From Aphelocoma coerulescens (Eukaryota; Chordata; Aves; Passeriformes; Corvidae): 64,000 bases of DNA. The first letter of the stretch is position 1. Every line of letters begins with the position of its first letter. The notes below the pieces were generated by a model. That model had not been told where the DNA came from. It ran no database searches and saw nothing but the letters and a program-made list of their open reading frames with translations. Of the stretch, positions 7,626-19,564 are shown in pieces. Made by a program: the position numbers and the translations under genes. The stretch covers positions 124,001 through 188,000 of the forward strand of contig NW_027183598.1 in the NCBI RefSeq assembly GCF_041296385.1, read 5' to 3'.

Positions 7626-8984
7626 ATGGAGTTTTCTCATTTGCGCGCGTGCATGTTGCTTTTATTCTTTTGTTTTAGTTTTTGTAGTGAAGCTTTACCT
7701 GTGAATCAACCAAAGACAAATGTCTGGGTTGCTTTAGCCAAATCCGCAGGCTCCGATACCATCTGTCTATCTGACACAAGCCCTGACAAACCTTTTTCAA
7801 CCTGTTTAGTTGGAGTACCTCTTCCAGAAGGTTTTGATAATATTACTCTTGATAAGTATTGGCCATATGACGATCATCATGTATCTCCAACTCCCAGCCA
7901 TAGACACCAAACTTATATTGATAATTCTAAAATTGATAAATCTGACCTTCAAGAGCTAGAAATCCTAGGTTCGTTAACTATGGATACCTGCTATTTCTTT
8001 CACTTTCAAGGAGAAAACGGTCCCCATTTAAATGTTACCCCATATCACCCAGCTTATAGCAATGTAACTTCTTGGTGTAGTCAAGTTAAGCTTCTTATAT
8101 ATGACGAACCTCATGCAGATCGTTTTAGCAAACTTCCTATTCGATTCCCCAGAGGAATTTGGCTCATCTGTGGAGACAGGGCCTGGCAAGGTATACCTTC
8201 AAAAATAGATGGTGGCCCTTGTGCTCTGGGACAACTTACAATTATTGCTCCCAGTGTCAAAGAGGTAATCAAAAAGAAAAGCAGAAAGATCAGATCTTCC
8301 TGGGGACATCAGTACGATAGTGACTGTGATAGTGACTTCCACCCTTGGAACTCTGGAAAATCAATTGTTGCAAGCATTTTTCTACCTCAGTTAAGCTCCT
8401 CAATTGCTTTAAAACAGTTAAACAAGTTGGGATGTTGGCTCAGCAAGGAGGTAAATGCCACCTCTACTATGATCAGTGATCTGTTAACCGATGAAGAGGC
8501 AGTCAGACATGCCACTTTACAAAATAGAGCTGCCGTTGATTATCTTTTATTAGCACATGGGCACGGCTGTGAAGATTTTGAAGGATTATGCTGTATGAAC
8601 TTATCCGATCATTCTGTTTCCATTCACAAACAGCTACAAAACCTAAAGGATCTAGCTAACCAAATTAGAACAGATGACCCGTCTTGGCTGGACAGTTTGT
8701 TTGATGATTGGAGCTTTGCACCTTGGCTAAGGGAACTCTGTAAAATAGGCTTGATTATTCTAGTAGTAATAATTATAGTTTTAGTAGCAGTACCTTGTAT
8801 GCTTCAGTGTGTGCAAAAAATAACGAGTAGGACTGTATCTAATATCTTAGTTGTTCATCAGAACGGGGGAGATGTTGGGGAAGATGAAACAGGAAAGCCT
8901 TATAAATATGATTGCCTAACAAAAGATTCTGGGAATATGAAAACTGTGAGCGACATCGAAATGAAGGCCATCTTTGAGATATAG
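7626..8984 (+). CDS. env: Retroviral envelope glycoprotein, alpharetrovirus-like (provirus 1)
   Basis: 452 residues from the ATG at 7626 (context AGAATGG). The frame is open upstream to a GTG at 7596, but eukaryotic initiation favours the ATG, which gives a signal peptide directly (hydrophobic residues about 10-20). SU spans about 23-223 and ends in a furin-type R-K-I-R (220-223). The TM subunit has an internal hydrophobic fusion-peptide region flanked by Cys 234 and 270, an immunosuppressive-domain-like stretch at 298-314, a CX6CC motif (315, 322, 323), a membrane span at about 374-390 and membrane-proximal Cys 391 and 395. The internal, cysteine-bracketed fusion peptide is the alpharetrovirus arrangement. 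Five N-glycosylation sites: 72, 136, 146, 277, 325. SU, about 200 residues, is clearly shorter than the roughly 340 of avian leukosis viruses. The last 36 codons are inside the LTR. Reads the same in all three copies. Confidence 0.93.
   Translation: MEFSHLRACMLLLFFCFSFCSEALPVNQPKTNVWVALAKSAGSDTICLSDTSPDKPFSTCLVGVPLPEGFDNITLDKYWPYDDHHVSPTPSHRHQTYIDNSKIDKSDLQELEILGSLTMDTCYFFHFQGENGPHLNVTPYHPAYSNVTSWCSQVKLLIYDEPHADRFSKLPIRFPRGIWLICGDRAWQGIPSKIDGGPCALGQLTIIAPSVKEVIKKKSRKIRSSWGHQYDSDCDSDFHPWNSGKSIVASIFLPQLSSSIALKQLNKLGCWLSKEVNATSTMISDLLTDEEAVRHATLQNRAAVDYLLLAHGHGCEDFEGLCCMNLSDHSVSIHKQLQNLKDLANQIRTDDPSWLDSLFDDWSFAPWLRELCKIGLIILVVIIIVLVAVPCMLQCVQKITSRTVSNILVVHQNGGDVGEDETGKPYKYDCLTKDSGNMKTVSDIEMKAIFEI
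8861..8872 (+). other. Polypurine tract (provirus 1)
   Basis: GAACGGGGGAGA directly before the 3' LTR; the core GGGGGAGA is all purine. Primes plus-strand DNA synthesis in retroviruses. It lies inside the env coding frame. Confidence 0.75.
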
Positions 8985-9704
8985 AGTCTTAGTTACTGAA
9001 CAACTGGAAAACAATGGTATAGCCGGCTGAAGGTAATCCCCTCTTGATTGAACAATACCCTCTGCTTGCAGACAGGTCCAAGGGTCAGAGCAGACCCTAC
9101 TAGCTCAGCAGAAGGGGTCCAAAGAGTAGTTTTTAGAAGTTAAAATGTAACACTCTATGGTAATGTAAGAACTCTTATAGGCTGTATGTAAATGCTATAG
9201 GATTTGTACCTTGTATTAGATTGGCTACTGAGAATTAGAATATTCACTACAGAAGATGATTTATTGTATTGTAACAAGCTCCTCGCTCTCTTAACTCCTC
9301 TCCTCTTAGTAATGCTCTTCTCCTCTTAGTAACGCTCTTAGTAACTCTCTTAGTAGCTCTCTTAGTAATGCTCTTCTCCTCTTAGTAGCTCTCTTAGTAA
9401 CTCTCTTGCTCTTCTTCTTCCTCTTAATTCAGCTCTCCTCTTAGTTTGTCTCTCTTGCTCTTTACACTCTTAGCTCTCAGCCTCTTGCTCTAGCTCTCTC
9501 GCTCACTCTCTCTCCCTCTCTTACACCTTGGGCCTGCTTGGAGCTGCAGCTGGCAGCTCTAAGCAGTGCCCCTGTACCCACGCCCTCTGCAATAAACTGC
9601 ATGCTCCAAAGACCTGCTTATAGAGATCTCTCGTCGCCGTCCATCTCCAGCCGGGCCCGACCGAACCCACACCCTCATCACCATCATCGCCATCAATTTC
9701 GACA
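8873..9704 (+). repeat. 3' LTR, provirus 1 (832 bp)
   Basis: Same length and, by line-by-line reading, same sequence as the 5' LTR at 3603-4434, pointing to recent integration or later homogenisation. Its first 112 bp contain the end of env including the TAG at 8982-8984. AATAAA at 9591-9596. This LTR could drive plus-strand transcription into the satellite to its right. Confidence 0.95.
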
Positions 9705-9709
9705 TTTGT
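9705..9709. repeat. Target-site duplication, right, provirus 1 (TTTGT)
   Basis: Second copy of TTTGT, followed by GATGCTGGGG as in uninterrupted monomers. Confidence 0.9.
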
Positions 9710-9774
9710 GATGCTGGGGAACTACAAGGAAGCCTGGCTCCTCTGTGACACCACCACAGAAGCTCAGGGGAGCC

Positions 9775-10074
9775 CTGGAGACCGTGCTGATGCTATGGAA
9801 CCTGATGCAACCCTGCCTCCTCTGTGACACCACAGAAGCTCTTGGAGCCCTGGAGACCGTGGTGATGCTATGGAACCTGATGCAACCCTGCCTCCTCTGT
9901 GACACCACAGAACCTCTGGGAGCCCTGGAGACCGTGCTGATGCTATGGAACCTGATGCAACCCTGCCTCCACTGTGACACCACAGAAGCTCAGGGAGCCC
10001 TGGAGACTGTGGTGATGCTATGGAACCTGATGCAACCCTGCCTCCACTGTGACACCACAGAAGCTCGGGGAGCT
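9775..10074. repeat. 75-bp subrepeat array, contracted to four copies (unit 2)
   Basis: One 75-bp copy has been lost relative to units 12 and 17, which hold the equivalent place beside proviruses 2 and 3. The fourth copy starts like type 4 and ends like type 5. Confidence 0.88.
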
Positions 10075-10568
10075 CTGCAGACCGTGGGGATGCTGGCGAA
10101 GCTGACGGAACCCTGGGCACCACAGTGACGCTATGGAACCTGGTGGAACCGAGGGGCCACAGTGACACTGTGGGGCCTTTTGGAAGCAACAGGACCCTGG
10201 TGGGAAGCCACGGGATGATTAATCCTGCACGAACCTGCTCCAGGTGGGCTCCTCTCTCCCGGCTTCCACAGGTGCTGCTAGGATCCCACTCCGGCACTGG
10301 CTTGGCACGGGCTCACGGCTTCCTTTGGCAATGGCTCTGCTCCAGGATGGCATGCTGCAGAGAATGCAGGTAGATTTTGTGCTCACTCCTGGCATGCAGC
10401 TGGACAATAAAGCCTGATCCAGCCCCCCCTCAGCATATGTCCGGCTCTGGCATTGGGGCGGGGCAACTTTGGGAGCAGCCCCAGCCCTGCTCCTGCTCCC
10501 GGCTGGGCACCCAGCTGCTGGGACACAGGTGTGTCCTGATGCCACCGTCTACTCCTTTGAGAAGGGGA

Positions 10569-12836
10569 GGACAGAGTGCATCAGGGAGTTTGGTGTGGCT
10601 TACATGCGGCAAGGAGAAGGTGCAGCCCCAAACTGGCTTTCACTTCTAGAACCTTTTGCTATTGCGGGAGCAGCTGCTGGAGCTTTTCAACCGAGCTGCA
10701 AGAGTGAAAAGTGTGATGGCATGTCTATCTGAGAAGGAAGGTTCGGTGCCGCAGCCTGTTGTGCACAATTTATATGCTGATAAGAGAAGGGGGTGCTTTT
10801 GCAACGTTTTCCTTCCTGACACTTCTGTCTCTGTGAGCTTTAGCTGCTTGGACTCAGGGATACCGAAGGTATGTGAAAGTGACTGGGATGCGAGAATCAT
10901 GTTGCACAGGGAACAGGGAAGGTCAGCAAATGTTTCCTGTCCTGGCACATCTCTCAGTCTGAACTGCAGCTGCAGATGCTTCACTTCCGCCAAGGACTCT
11001 GCCACCTTGAGAGAAGGATGCGCTCTATGGAGTTGAGAAAGAAAGTGCGTCTCACTAGCTTCTTTCCTCTACTTCATAGACAGCAAAGGGGCTATGAAAG
11101 GCAGCACTGGCTTTTTGTTCTAGGACTTCTTCTTTACAAGCAGCTGCTGGATGTTTGGAAGGGGGTTTGGGATATGCAAAAATGAGAGGCTAAGATGGTA
11201 AGAGGGTAAGATGGAAGTCATCTGGCAAAAGCAGAGCTCACAAAAGGGCCAGCTGTGAAAGCTCTTGCTGCCTACAACTTCAACTGCACCCCTCAAAGCA
11301 GCAGCACACATGCTGCTCTCGGCACTTTCCTTCTCAGCTCTACGCACCATCCTAAGCCTTGCCTCTCCCACACTCAGGATCCAAAGACAACGGCACCAGG
11401 GACTGCTCACACACTAAAGGCACCAGGACAAAAGGCTCACCAGCTTGGCCTTTGCATTCCCGCTGACAGCTCCACAGCTTGAACCCAGAGAACTGCCTGC
11501 TGCCAACAGCCTTTCCAATCACTCTGAGCACCTCATGACAAGGAGTGTGGGGAATGAATCTCCAGCAGCCTCCTGCCCCAGGCTGTCCCCCGGGAGCAGC
11601 CCTGCTCCAGGCCGTGACTGCCACCTGCACAGCCAAAGGACCCAGAGCCGGTGTTACACACCACGGCTGTGCCTGGCACAGAGACACCAGTGGCCACACA
11701 AGTGGCCATGGCACTGTCCACACACAGTCCCTGCTGCTGCTCCCCCAGCCGCTGGCACCAACTCCCAGCCACCCACTCCTAAAGCCACGGGGCCCACTGG
11801 GACACTGCGGGGGCTCGTGGAAGCCAGCGGCCATTGTGACACAGCGGGGCTGCACAGAGCCCACGGTGCTTTGTGACCCGTGGCTCCCAGGAGAGCCTTT
11901 GTGATGCTGGGGAACTACAAGGAAACCTGGCTCCTCTGTGACACCACCACAGAAGCTCAGGGGAGCCCTGGAGACCGTGCTGATGCTATTGAACCTGATG
12001 CAACCCTGCCTCCTCTGTGACACCACAGAAGCTCTTGGAGCCCTGGAGACCGTGGTGATGCTATGGAACCTGATGCAACCCTGCCTCCTCTGTGACACCA
12101 CAGAACCTCTGGGAGCCCTGGAGACCGTGCTGATGCTATGGAACCTGATGCAACCCTGCCTCCACTGTGACACCACAGAAGCTCAGGGAGCCCTGGAGAC
12201 TGTGGTGATGCTATGGAACCTGATGCAACCCTGCCTCCACTGTGACACCACAGAACCTCTGGGAGCCCTGGAGACCGTGCTGATGCTATGGAACCTGATG
12301 CAACCCTGCCTCCACTGTGACACCACAGAAGCTCGGGGAGCTCTGCAGACCGTGGGGATGCTGGCGAAGCTGACGGAACCCTGGGCACCACAGTGACGCT
12401 ATGGAACCTGGTGGAACCGAGGGGCCACAGTGACACTGTGGGGCCTTTTGGAAGCAACAGGACCCTGGTGGGAAGCCACGGGATGATTAATCCTGCACGA
12501 ACCTGCTCCAGGTGGGCTCCTCTCTCCCGGCTTCCACAGGTGCTGCTAGGATCCCACTCCGGCACTGGCTTGGCACGGGCTCACGGCTTCCTTTGGCAAT
12601 GGCTCTGCTCCAGGATGGCATGCTGCAGAGAATGCAGGTAGATTTTGTGCTCACTCCTGGCATGCAGCTGGACAATAAAGCCTGATCCAGCCCCCCCTCA
12701 GCATATGTCCGGCTCTGGCATTGGGGCGGGGCAACTTTGGGAGCAGCCCCAGCCCTGCTCCTGCTCCCGGCTGGGCACCCAGCTGCTGGGACACAGGTGT
12801 GTCCTGATGCCACCGTCTACTCCTTTGAGAAGGGGA
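10569..12836. repeat. Satellite unit 3
   Basis: 2,268 bp. Markers C T T T C A. Shares T at 688 and 743 with the provirus-bearing units but lacks a provirus and has A at the flanking variant site. 75-bp array at 11968-12342. No gene seen. Confidence 0.95.
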
Positions 12837-15104
12837 GGACAGAGTGCATCAGGGAGTTTGGTGTGGCTTACATGCGGCAAGGAGAAGGTGCAGCCCCAAA
12901 CTGGCTTTCACTTCTAGAACCTTTTGCTATTGCGGGAGCAGCTGCTGGAGCTTTTCAACCGAGCTGCAAGAGTGAAAAGTGTGATGGCATGTCTATCTGA
13001 GAAGGAAGGTTCGGTGCCGCAGCCTGTTGTGCACAATTTATATGCTGATAAGAGAAGGGGGTGCTTTTGCAACGTTTTCCTTCCTGACACTTCTGTCTCT
13101 GTGAGCTTTAGCTGCTTGGACTCAGGGATACCGAAGGTATGTGAAAGTGACTGGGATGCGAGAATCATGTTGCACAGGGAACAGGGAAGGTCAGCAAATG
13201 TTTCCTGTCCTGGCACATCTCTCAGTCTGAACTGCAGCTGCAGATGCTTCACTTCCGCCAAGGACTCTGCCACCTTGAGAGAAGGATGCGCTCTATGGAG
13301 TTGAGAAAGAAAGTGCGTCTCACTAGCTTCTTTCCTCTACTTCATAGACAGCAAAGGGGCTATGAAAGGCAGCACTGGCTTTTTGTTCTAGGACTTCTTC
13401 TTTACAAGCAGCTGCTGGATGTTTGGAAGGGGGTTTGGGATATGCAAAAATGAGAGGCTAAGATGGTAAGAGGGTAAGATGGAAGTCATCTGGCAAAAGC
13501 AGAGCTCACAAAAGGGCCAGCTGAGAAAGCTCTTGCTGCCTACAACTTCAACTGCACCCCTCAAAGCAGCAGCACACACGCTGCTCTCGGCACTTTCCTT
13601 CTCAGCTCTACGCACCATCCTAAGCCTTGCCTCTCCCACACTCAGGATCCAAAGACAACGGCACCAGGGACTGCTCACACACTAAAGGCACCAGGACAAA
13701 AGGCTCACCAGCTTGGCCTTTGCATTCCCGCTGACAGCTCCACAGCTTGAACCCAGAGAACTGCCTGCTGCCAACAGCCTTTCCAATCACTCTGAGCACC
13801 TCATGACAAGGAGTGTGGGGAATGAATCTCCAGCAGCCTCCTGCCCCAGGCTGTCCCCCGGGAGCAGCCCTGCTCCAGGCCGTGACTGCCACCTGCACAG
13901 CCAAAGGACCCAGAGCCGGTGTTACACACCACGGCTGTGCCTGACACAGAGACACCAGTGGCCACACAAGTGGCCATGGCACTGTCCACACACAGTCCCT
14001 GCTGCTGCTCCCCCAGCCGCTGGCACCAACTCCCAGCCACCCACTCCTAAAGCCACGGGGCCCACTGGGACACTGCGGGGGCTCGTGGAAGCCAGCGGCC
14101 ATTGTGACACAGCGGGGCTGCACAGAGCCCACGGTGCTTTGTGACCCGTGGCTCCCAGGAGAGCCTTTGTGATGCTGGGGAACTACAAGGAAGCCTGCCT
14201 CCTCTGTGACACCACCACAGAAGCTCAGGGGAGCCCTGGAGACCGTGCTGATGCTATTGAACCTGATGCAACCCTGCCTCCTCTGTGACACCACAGAAGC
14301 TCTTGGAGCCCTGGAGACCGTGGTGATGCTATGGAACCTGAGGCAACCCTGCCTCCTCTGTGACACCACAGAACCTCTGGGAGCCCTGGAGACCGTGCTG
14401 ATGCTATGGAACCTGATGCAACCCTGCCTCCACTGTGACACCACAGAAGCTCAGGGAGCCCTGGAGACTGTGGTGATGCTATGGAACCTGATGCAACCCT
14501 GCCTCCACTGTGACACCACAGAACCTCTGGGAGCCCTGGAGACCGTGCTGATGCTATGGAACCTGATGCAACCCTGCCTCCACTGTGACACCACAGAAGC
14601 TCGGGGAGCTCTGCAGACCGTGGGGATGCTGGCGAAGCTGACGGAACCCTGGGCACCACAGTGACGCTATGGAACCTGGTGGAACCGAGGGGCCACAGTG
14701 ACACTGTGGGGCCTTTTGGAAGCAACAGGACCCTGGTGGGAAGCCACGGGATGATTAATCCTGCACGAACCTGCTCCAGGTGGGCTCCTCTCTCCCGGCT
14801 TCCACAGGTGCTGCTAGGATCCCACTCCGGCACTGGCTTGGCACGGGCTCACGGCTTCCTTTGGCAATGGCTCTGCTCCAGGATGGCATGCTGCAGAGAA
14901 TGCAGGTAGATTTTGTGCTCACTCCTGGCATGCAGCTGGACAATAAAGCCTGATCCAGCCCCCCTTCAGCATATGTCCGGCTCTGGCATTGGGGCGGGGC
15001 AACTTTGGGAGCAGCCCCAGCCCTGCTCCTGCTCCCGGCTGGGCACCCAGCTGCTTGGACACAGGTGTGTCCTGATGCCACCGTCTACTCCTTTGAGAAG
15101 GGGA
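12837..15104. repeat. Satellite unit 4
   Basis: 2,268 bp. Markers C A C T C A. Array at 14236-14610, whose second copy has CCTGAGGCAACCC instead of CCTGATGCAACCC. This change and the CCCCCCTTCAGC variant near 14963 recur only in unit 20, about 48 kb away. It also has CTGACACAG at about 13942 (shared with unit 16) and GCCTGCCTCC near 14196 (shared with unit 15). G-to-T at about 15055 is private. Confidence 0.95.
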
Positions 15105-17371
15105 GGACAGAGTGCATCAGGGAGTTTGGTGTGGCTTACATGCGGCAAGGAGAAGGTGCAGCCCCAAACTGGCTTTCACTTCTAGAACCTTTTGCTATTG
15201 CGGGAGCAGCTGCTGGAGCTTTTCAACCGAGCTGCAAGAGTGAAAAGTGTGATGGCATGTCTATCTGAGAAGGAAGGTTCGGTGCCGCAGCCTGTTGTGC
15301 ACAATTTATATGCTGATAAGAGAAGGGGGTGCTTTTGGAACGTTTTCCTTCCTGACACTTCTGTCTCTGTGAGCTTTAGCTGCTTGGACTCAGGGATACG
15401 AAGGTATGTGAAAGTGACTGGGATGCGAGAATCATGTTGCACAGGGAACAGGGAAGGTCAGCAAATGTTTCCTGTCCTGGCACATCTCTCAGTCTGAACT
15501 GCAGCTGCAGATGCTTCACTTCCGCCAAGGACTCTGCCACCTTGAGAGAAGGATGCGCTCTATGGAGTTGAGAAAGAAAGTGCGTCTCACTAGCTTCTTT
15601 CCTCTACTTCATAGACAGCAAAGGGGCTATGAAAGGCAGCACTGGCTTTTTGTTCTAGGACTTCTTCTTTACAAGCAGCTGCTGGATGTTTGGAAGGGGG
15701 TTTGGGATATGCAAAAATGAGAGGCTAAGATGGTAAGAGGGTAAGATGGAAGTCATCTGGCAAAAGCAGAGCTCACAAAAGGGCCAGCTGAGAAAGCTCT
15801 TGCTGCCTACAACTTCAACTGCACCCCTCAAAGCAGCAGCACACACGCTGCTCTCGGCACTTTCCTTCTCAGCTCTACGCACCATCCTAAGCCTTGCCTC
15901 TCCCACACTCAGGATCCAAAGACAACGGCACCAGGGACTGCTCACACACTAAAGGCACCAGGACAAAAGGCTCACCAGCTTGGCCTTTGCATTCCCGCTG
16001 ACAGCTCCACAGCTTGAACCCAGAGAACTGCCTGCTGCCAACAGCCTTTCCAATCACTCTGAGCACCTCATGACAAGGAGTGTGGGGAATGAATCTCCAG
16101 CAGCCTCCTGCCCCAGGCTGTCCCCCGGGAGCAGCCCTGCTCCAGGCCGTGACTGCCACCTGCACAGCCAAAGGACCCAGAGCCGGTGTTACACACCACG
16201 GCTGTGCCTGGCACAGAGACACCAGTGGCCACACAAGTGGCCATGGCACTGTCCACACACAGTCCCTGCTGCTGCTCCCCCAGCCGCTGGAACCAACTCC
16301 CAGTCACCCACTCCTAAAGCCACGGGGCCCACTGGGACACTGCGGGGGCTCGTGGAAGCCAGCGGCCATTGTGACACAGCGGGGCTGCACAGAGCCCACG
16401 GTGCTTTGTGACCCGTGGCTCCCAGGAGAGCCTTTGTGATGCTGGGGAACTACAAGGAAGCCTGGCTCCTCTGTGACACCACCACAGAAGCTCAGGGGAG
16501 CCCTGGAGACCGTGCTGATGCTATGGAACCTGATGCAACCCTGCCTCCTCTGTGACACCACAGAAGCTCTTGGAGCCCTGGAGACCGTGCTGATGCTATG
16601 GAACCTGATGCAACCCTGCCTCCTCTGTGACACCACAGAACCTCTGGGAGCCCTGGAGACCGTGCTGATGCTATGGAACCTGATGCAACCCTGCCTCCAC
16701 TGTGACACCACAGAAGCTCAGGGAGCCCTGGAGACTGTGGTGATGCTATGGAACCTGATGCAACCCTGCCTCCACTGTGACACCACAGAACCTCTGGGAG
16801 CCCTGGAGACCGTGCTGATGCTATGGAACCTGATGCAACCCTGCCTCCACTGTGACACCACAGAAGCTCGGGGAGCTCTGCAGACCGTGGGGATGCTGGC
16901 GAAGCTGACGGAACCCTGGGCACCACAGTGACGCTATGGAACCTGGTGGAACCGAGGGGCCACAGTGACACTGTGGGGCCTTTTGGAAGCAACAGGACCC
17001 TGGTGGGAAGCCACGGGATGATTAATCCTGCACGAACCTGCTCCAGGTGGGCTCCTCTCTCCCGGCTTCCACAGGTGCTGCTAGGATCCCACTCCGGCAC
17101 TGGCTTGGCACGGGCTCACGGCTTCCTTTGGCAATGGCTCTGCTCCAGGATGGCATGCTGCAGAGAATGCAGGTAGATTTTGTGCTCACTCCTGGCATGC
17201 AGCTGGACAATAAAGCCTGATCCAGCCCCCCCTCAGCATATGTCCGGCTCTGGCATTGGGGCGGGGCAACTTTGGGAGCAGCCCCAGCCCTGCTCCTGCT
17301 CCCGGCTGGGCACCCAGCTGCTGGGACACAGGTGTGTCCTGATGCCACCGTCTACTCCTTTGAGAAGGGGA
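15105..17371. repeat. Satellite unit 5 (1-bp deletion)
   Basis: 2,267 bp: GGGATACGAAGG at about 15393-15404 lacks one C found in every other unit. Markers G A C G C A. Array at 16503-16877. Private changes GCTGGAACC and CCCAGTCACC near 16290-16305. The frame-breaking deletion has no sign of being selected against, which supports the non-coding reading. Confidence 0.95.
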
Positions 17372-19564
17372 GGACAGAGTGCATCAGGGAGTTTGGTGTG
17401 GCTTACATGCGGCAAGGAGAAGGTGCAGCCCCAAACTGGCTTTCACTTCTAGAACCTTTTGCTATTGCGGGAGCAGCTGCTGGAGCTTTTCAACCGAGCT
17501 GCAAGAGTGAAAAGTGTGATGGCATGTCTATCTGAGAAGGAAGGTTCGGTGCCGCAGCCTGTTGTGCACAATTTATATGCTGATAAGAGAAGGGGGTGCT
17601 TTTGCAACGTTTTCCTTCCTGACACTTCTGTCTCTGTGAGCTTTAGCTGCTTGGACTCAGGGATACCGAAGGTATGTGAAAGTGACTGGGATGCGAGAAT
17701 CATGTTGCACAGGGAACAGGGAAGGTCAGCAAATGTTTCCTGTCCTGGCACATCTCTCAGTCTGAACTGCAGCTGCAGATGCTTCACTTCCGCCAAGGAC
17801 TCTGCCACCTTGAGAGAAGGATGCGCTCTATGGAGTTGAGAAAGAAAGTGCGTCTCACTAGCTTCTTTCCTCTACTTCATAGACAGCAAAGGGGCTATGA
17901 AAGGCAGCACTGGCTTTTTGTTCTAGGACTTCTTCTTTACAAGCAGCTGCTGGATGTTTGGAAGGGGGTTTGGGATATGCAAAAATGAGAGGCTAAGATG
18001 GTAAGAGGGTAAGATGGAAGTCATCTGGCAAAAGCAGAGCTCACAAAAGGGCCAGCTGAGAAAGCTCTTGCTGCCTACAACTTCAACTGCACCCCTCAAA
18101 GCAGCAGCACACACGCTGCTCTCGGCACTTTCCTTCTCAGCTCTACGCACCATCCTAAGCCTTGCCTCTCCCACACTCAGGATCCAAAGACAACGGCACC
18201 AGGGACTGCTCACACACTAAAGGCACCAGGACAAAAGGCTCACCAGCTTGGCCTTTGCATTCCCGCTGACAGCTCCACAGCTTGAACCCAGAGAACTGCC
18301 TGCTGCCAACAGCCTTTCCAATCACTCTGAGCACCTCATGACAAGGAGTGTGGGGAATGAATCTCCAGCAGCCTCCTGCCCCAGGCTGTCCCCCGGGAGC
18401 AGCCCTGCTCCAGGCCGTGACTGCCACCTGCACAGCCAAAGGACCCAGAGCCGGTGTTACACACCACGGCTGTGCCTGGCACAGAGACACCAGTGGCCAC
18501 ACAAGTGGCCATGGCACTGTCCACACACAGTCCCTGCTGCTGCTCCCCCAGCCGCTGGCACCAACTCCCAGCCACCCACTCCTAAAGCCACGGGGCCCAC
18601 TGGGACACTGCGGGGGCTCGTGGAAGCCAGCGGCCATTGTGACACAGCGGGGCTGCACAGAGCCCACGGTGCTTTGTGACCCGTGGCTCCCAGGAGAGCC
18701 TTTGTGATGCTGGGGAACTACAAGGAAACCTGGCTCCTCTGTGACACCACCACAGAAGCTCAGGGGAGCCCTGGAGACCGTGCTGATGCTATTGAACCTG
18801 ATGCAACCCTGCCTCCTCTGTGACACCACAGAAGCTCTTGGAGCCCTGGAGACCGTGCTGATGCTATGGAACCTGATGCAACCCTGCCTCCACTGTGACA
18901 CCACAGAAGCTCAGGGAGCCCTGGAGACTGTGGTGATGCTATGGAACCTGATGCAACCCTGCCTCCACTGTGACACCACAGAACCTCTGGGAGCCCTGGA
19001 GACCGTGCTGATGCTATGGAACCTGATGCAACCCTGCCTCCACTGTGACACCACAGAAGCTCGGGGAGCTCTGCAGACCGTGGGGATGCTGGCGAAGCTG
19101 ACGGAACCCTGGGCACCACAGTGACGCTATGGAACCTGGTGGAACCGAGGGGCCACAGTGACACTGTGGGGCCTTTTGGAAGCAACAGGACCCTGGTGGG
19201 AAGCCACGGGATGATTAATCCTGCACGAACCTGCTCCAGGTGGGCTCCTCTCTCCCGGCTTCCACAGGTGCTGCTAGGATCCCACTCCGGCACTGGCTTG
19301 GCACGGGCTCACGGCTTCCTTTGGCAATGGCTCTGCTCCAGGATGGCATGCTGCAGAGAATGCAGGTAGATTTTGTGCTCACTCCTGGCATGCAGCTGGA
19401 CAATAAAGCCTGATCCAGCCCCCCCTCAGCATATGTCCGGCTCTGGCATTGGGGCGGGGCAACTTTGGGAGCAGCCCCAGCCCTGCTCCTGCTCCCGGCT
19501 GGGCACCCAGCTGCTGGGACACAGGTGTGTCCTGATGCCACCGTCTACTCCTTTGAGAAGGGGA
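17372..19564. repeat. Satellite unit 6 (75-bp contraction)
   Basis: 2,193 bp, exactly one subrepeat shorter. Markers C A C T (subrepeat lost) A. Array at 18771-19070 with four copies; type 2 is the one missing, so the event differs from the one in unit 2. Confidence 0.95.
18771..19070. repeat. 75-bp subrepeat array, contracted to four copies (unit 6)
   Basis: Order of types is 1, 3, 4, 5; type 2 is absent. Independent of the contraction in unit 2. Confidence 0.88.

Larger units (their letters stand above)
3603..9704 (+). mobile_element. Defective endogenous retrovirus, copy 1 (class II-like, 6,102 bp)
   Basis: Complete LTR-to-LTR provirus inserted in satellite unit 2 and flanked by TTTGT duplications. 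Order: 5' LTR, primer binding site, structured leader, gag fused to a C-terminal integrase remnant, env, polypurine tract, 3' LTR. The central part of a normal retroviral genome (most of capsid, nucleocapsid, protease, reverse transcriptase, most of integrase) is absent, so any movement needed proteins from a helper. This copy is 6 bp longer than copies 2 and 3 (extra GTCCGT at about 6050-6055) and has a nonsense codon in gag at 6417-6419. Gag and integrase look betaretrovirus-like while env looks alpharetrovirus-like. Confidence 0.95.
9705..10568. repeat. Satellite unit 2, right part
   Basis: Rest of the monomer split by provirus 1. Its 75-bp array (9775-10074) has four copies instead of five: the first half of type 4 is joined to the second half of type 5, as expected from unequal exchange within the array. 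Confidence 0.94.
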
